Positions 38,601 to 41,600 of a DNA stretch of 47,014 bases are shown here, one piece after another; the first letter of the stretch is position 1; each line of letters starts with the position of its first letter. The position numbers and the translations under genes are program-made. The DNA is from Ophiothrix spiculata. Its lineage: Eukaryota > Echinodermata > Ophiuroidea > Amphilepidida > Ophiotrichidae. The notes beneath the pieces were generated by a model. That model was not told where the DNA came from. It made no database searches and saw only the letters and a program-made list of their open reading frames with translations. The stretch lies in NCBI GenBank assembly GCA_000969725.1, contig JXSR01S035047.1. The stretch is one strand, 5' to 3'.

Positions 38601-41600
38601 AGGGAAGTTAAAGACCCCATATCTTGATCAATAGAACCCACCTAGCTCCATTTTAAATTGTGATTTGCCAAAAATTTAAATATTTTAAATATGCCAGTTT
38701 TGCCATATTACACAAACATTACAGCAATAGTGAGGATGCACAGAATTAACAAAATGCATTGGTAAATTTTGGCAACCTTACTAATTTCAGCTAAAATTTG
38801 TTTTAAAATCTTGATATTTTATATTTACGTTAAAATTGAGAGTGAAATTTGTAATTTGTATCAGTGACTAGGAGTAGGGGCCTTTGGGGCATTACTTATG
38901 ATGGGAGGGTGCGAATGTCCCAACCTCCGTCACTCGCCTTCACTCCCCTTGGTGCCATTTCTGTACAGAAAATTCTTTCAAACCTATAACTCAATATTTT
39001 TAAAACAATAATATTGTGCTTTTATTTTTCACTGTGTCACGATTTGATATAGGTCTAAATGGGTTCTGATTATCAAGATTATGATCATTAAGATTATCGA
39101 CATGATGTTATGTAAAATTAAAACAAAAGCAGCATATGAGCTTTATAAATCACGCTTGCAAATCACTGTATACTAGAGGGCACAGGTAACACAGGAGCAT
39201 GCAGTGCTTTTTGAACTCTGCTTTGATAGATGAGTTAAAATCTCATCTTAAAGGCAAAGTTCATTTGTGCCTATGCTCCTAACAACACTTAGATGCATTC
39301 TATCTTGTATGCTCAGAATTGACTACTAGAGGGCACATGTCTCACAATGTATAAGCATATTTAAGAGATGTCTTTGAACTTTGTCTTGTATGATTCATGA
39401 TAATTTATCAAGCCATTGTAGAGGGCAAAGTTCATTATGTATAGATATGCATCACCATGCAGCCTGCTGTTTTTGATATGCATTGATCACCTTTGATATA
39501 CCATACAAAAATCGCACTGCATGCTGAGAAGCGCCCCCTGATGGCTGCGATCAAGTGCATGCTTATCGTTTTCTATTGATTTATTTCTCGTCCTCATCTC
39601 CATTTATCATTTGCTTGCCATTTCATCCACCAGCCGAAACGAGTTCGGTAAGACTCTACTCACTAACCCATTCCGACGGGTAATACACTTTCTGAATTTT
39701 GTACGATAATTTCTTCTCAAATTTGTATGTTGGATATATTTGCATGTTATATAAAATGCTACATATATGAATGAAATTTTGGTTACATCACCACACTGTG
39801 TGAAGGCAAAATGATATTGGAAATAAAATGAAAGATATGGACAGTTACAGATTGTCGAAAAAACAATATTTCTAGATCTGATCAATTAGACTATTTTCAG
39901 TTTGCCTGAACACTAAGTATATCAGTTATTTGACTGAGTACATGAAAAAAATGATCATTTTGTCCTTTTCATTTTAATGTAAAACATTTTTGTATACCGT
40001 TTTTTACTCTTTTGAAAGTGAAAGTACATATTGCTCATCAAAACAGTTGTTACCGTAGCTAATACGATCTTGATATAAATTTATCATGCAGTTCACAGAC
40101 TGAACTTTAAAGTAGTTTTTTTTTACATTCTTGAGTTGCAGAACTTTGCCATGTACTTTCATGAAAATTGTATTTTGAAAATTTATCATTATACCTCTCT
40201 TGTCAATTGTGTTTGTATTTCAATTTTTCAAGTTCACACTATCTTCATAATAAAACTGCACTTTTTCATCAAATGCTACTGAAATTGGCCAATTTGAAAG
40301 CCGAAATTTTCTCAAAAATGTTTCTTCATCAGTGTTCAGTTTTATCTAAAAATTATATTGTACAATATGCAGAAAGTGTGTCCTGTTTGCATGTTTTCAT
40401 GTGTGCTTGTACCACAACACATTGCCGTGTTCCCTAAGGTCCAATCCCTGACCACTTATTTATTTATTTGTTTTCTCAAACTATTCATTTTGTCTTTTCA
40501 TTTTAAATTTAGTTTGACATGCTATATAGTATTTGCTGTGAAAAACTCAATCAACTGACCTTTCTTTTTTATTTATTTCCGTATATGCTTGTTAATTCTT
40601 TTTACCAAAAGTGGTTTTATGTCCTCTTTAAGACACTTTTTTACTTATTTTTATCTACATGCTTTATATGCTGCTGAGCTTAGTAAAACAGTATAGTTTT
40701 GCACCTTGATTATCACTGCTGCCGTATTGCTGTATTCCACAAGGTTCAATCTGTGGACCATTAATTGAAGTTCATTGTGATTGTGGTGAAAGTATTTTGA
40801 TTCTGCCTTGTTTTCAGAGTATGTCAATGTTGCATGTAGTGGTGCACTCGAATTCTATCTAGAAACGTTTCAACATTCCATGTAATAAGGTTTGTGTTAA
40901 GTGTAGCATATCATCAGTTTATCTCTAAACATCGGCATGGTAACCATTGGTATAAGGGGTTTCATAACAAGTGGGAATTTTATTTAAGTAGCAATTAATG
41001 GATATAGTACTAAATGGATGATTTATAAGAATTATTTATATATGGTATAAAAATAAGATATGGAAACAAACAATGCAAGTGTTTTGAGAGGGTGTTGACT
41101 AAATAAGTTGCAATTGAAGTTCACAATTTAATATGCTATATTAATTAACACCCTGATTTACAATTTGTATAGAATATTTGCATGAAACTGCTGAATTAAC
41201 TTTGTTTCATAAAAAATAATGCATACAATTCATAAAATGTGACCCGTCATATCGAAAGGTACCTTAAGTGGTCCCAAAATGAAAATTTATTTTTTTGGTC
41301 TCATCTGAAAGATTATATTTTAAGCTTTAAAATCACACTTTGCTTTTGGTTATTGGATGTTCGATTGCAAAGTTACATCCAAATTGGTAAAAGGCATCGG
41401 GCTGATTCAGAAAACTATAGTTCTGAGAAAATTGAGTTTAAGATTTCTTTACTGGTAAAAATTGAATGGAGAGAGGATTTTTATCTTGGTTTTTAAAGAT
41501 TTGTTTATTGTTTTGGATGTTGGAACCTGATTAATATGATAGGATACACTTCAAAAGAAATGTTTTTAATGAAATTAGAAATTCCACCTTGGACGTGATT

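Larger units (their letters stand above)
38234..41237. other. First part of the 5.4-kb last intron
   Basis: Holds the candidate microexon at 39634 and spaced TAGAGGGCA phrases at about 39174, 39328 and 39420 (loose tandem repeat with AAGTTCATT and TTTGAACT-type companions). Otherwise AT-rich and featureless. Confidence 0.45.

Noticed and set aside
39170..39540. CTCF-like sites (CTAGAGGGCA, GCGCCCCCTG)
   Set aside because: Core too short and the surrounding sequence looks like a loose tandem repeat; no support for an insulator.
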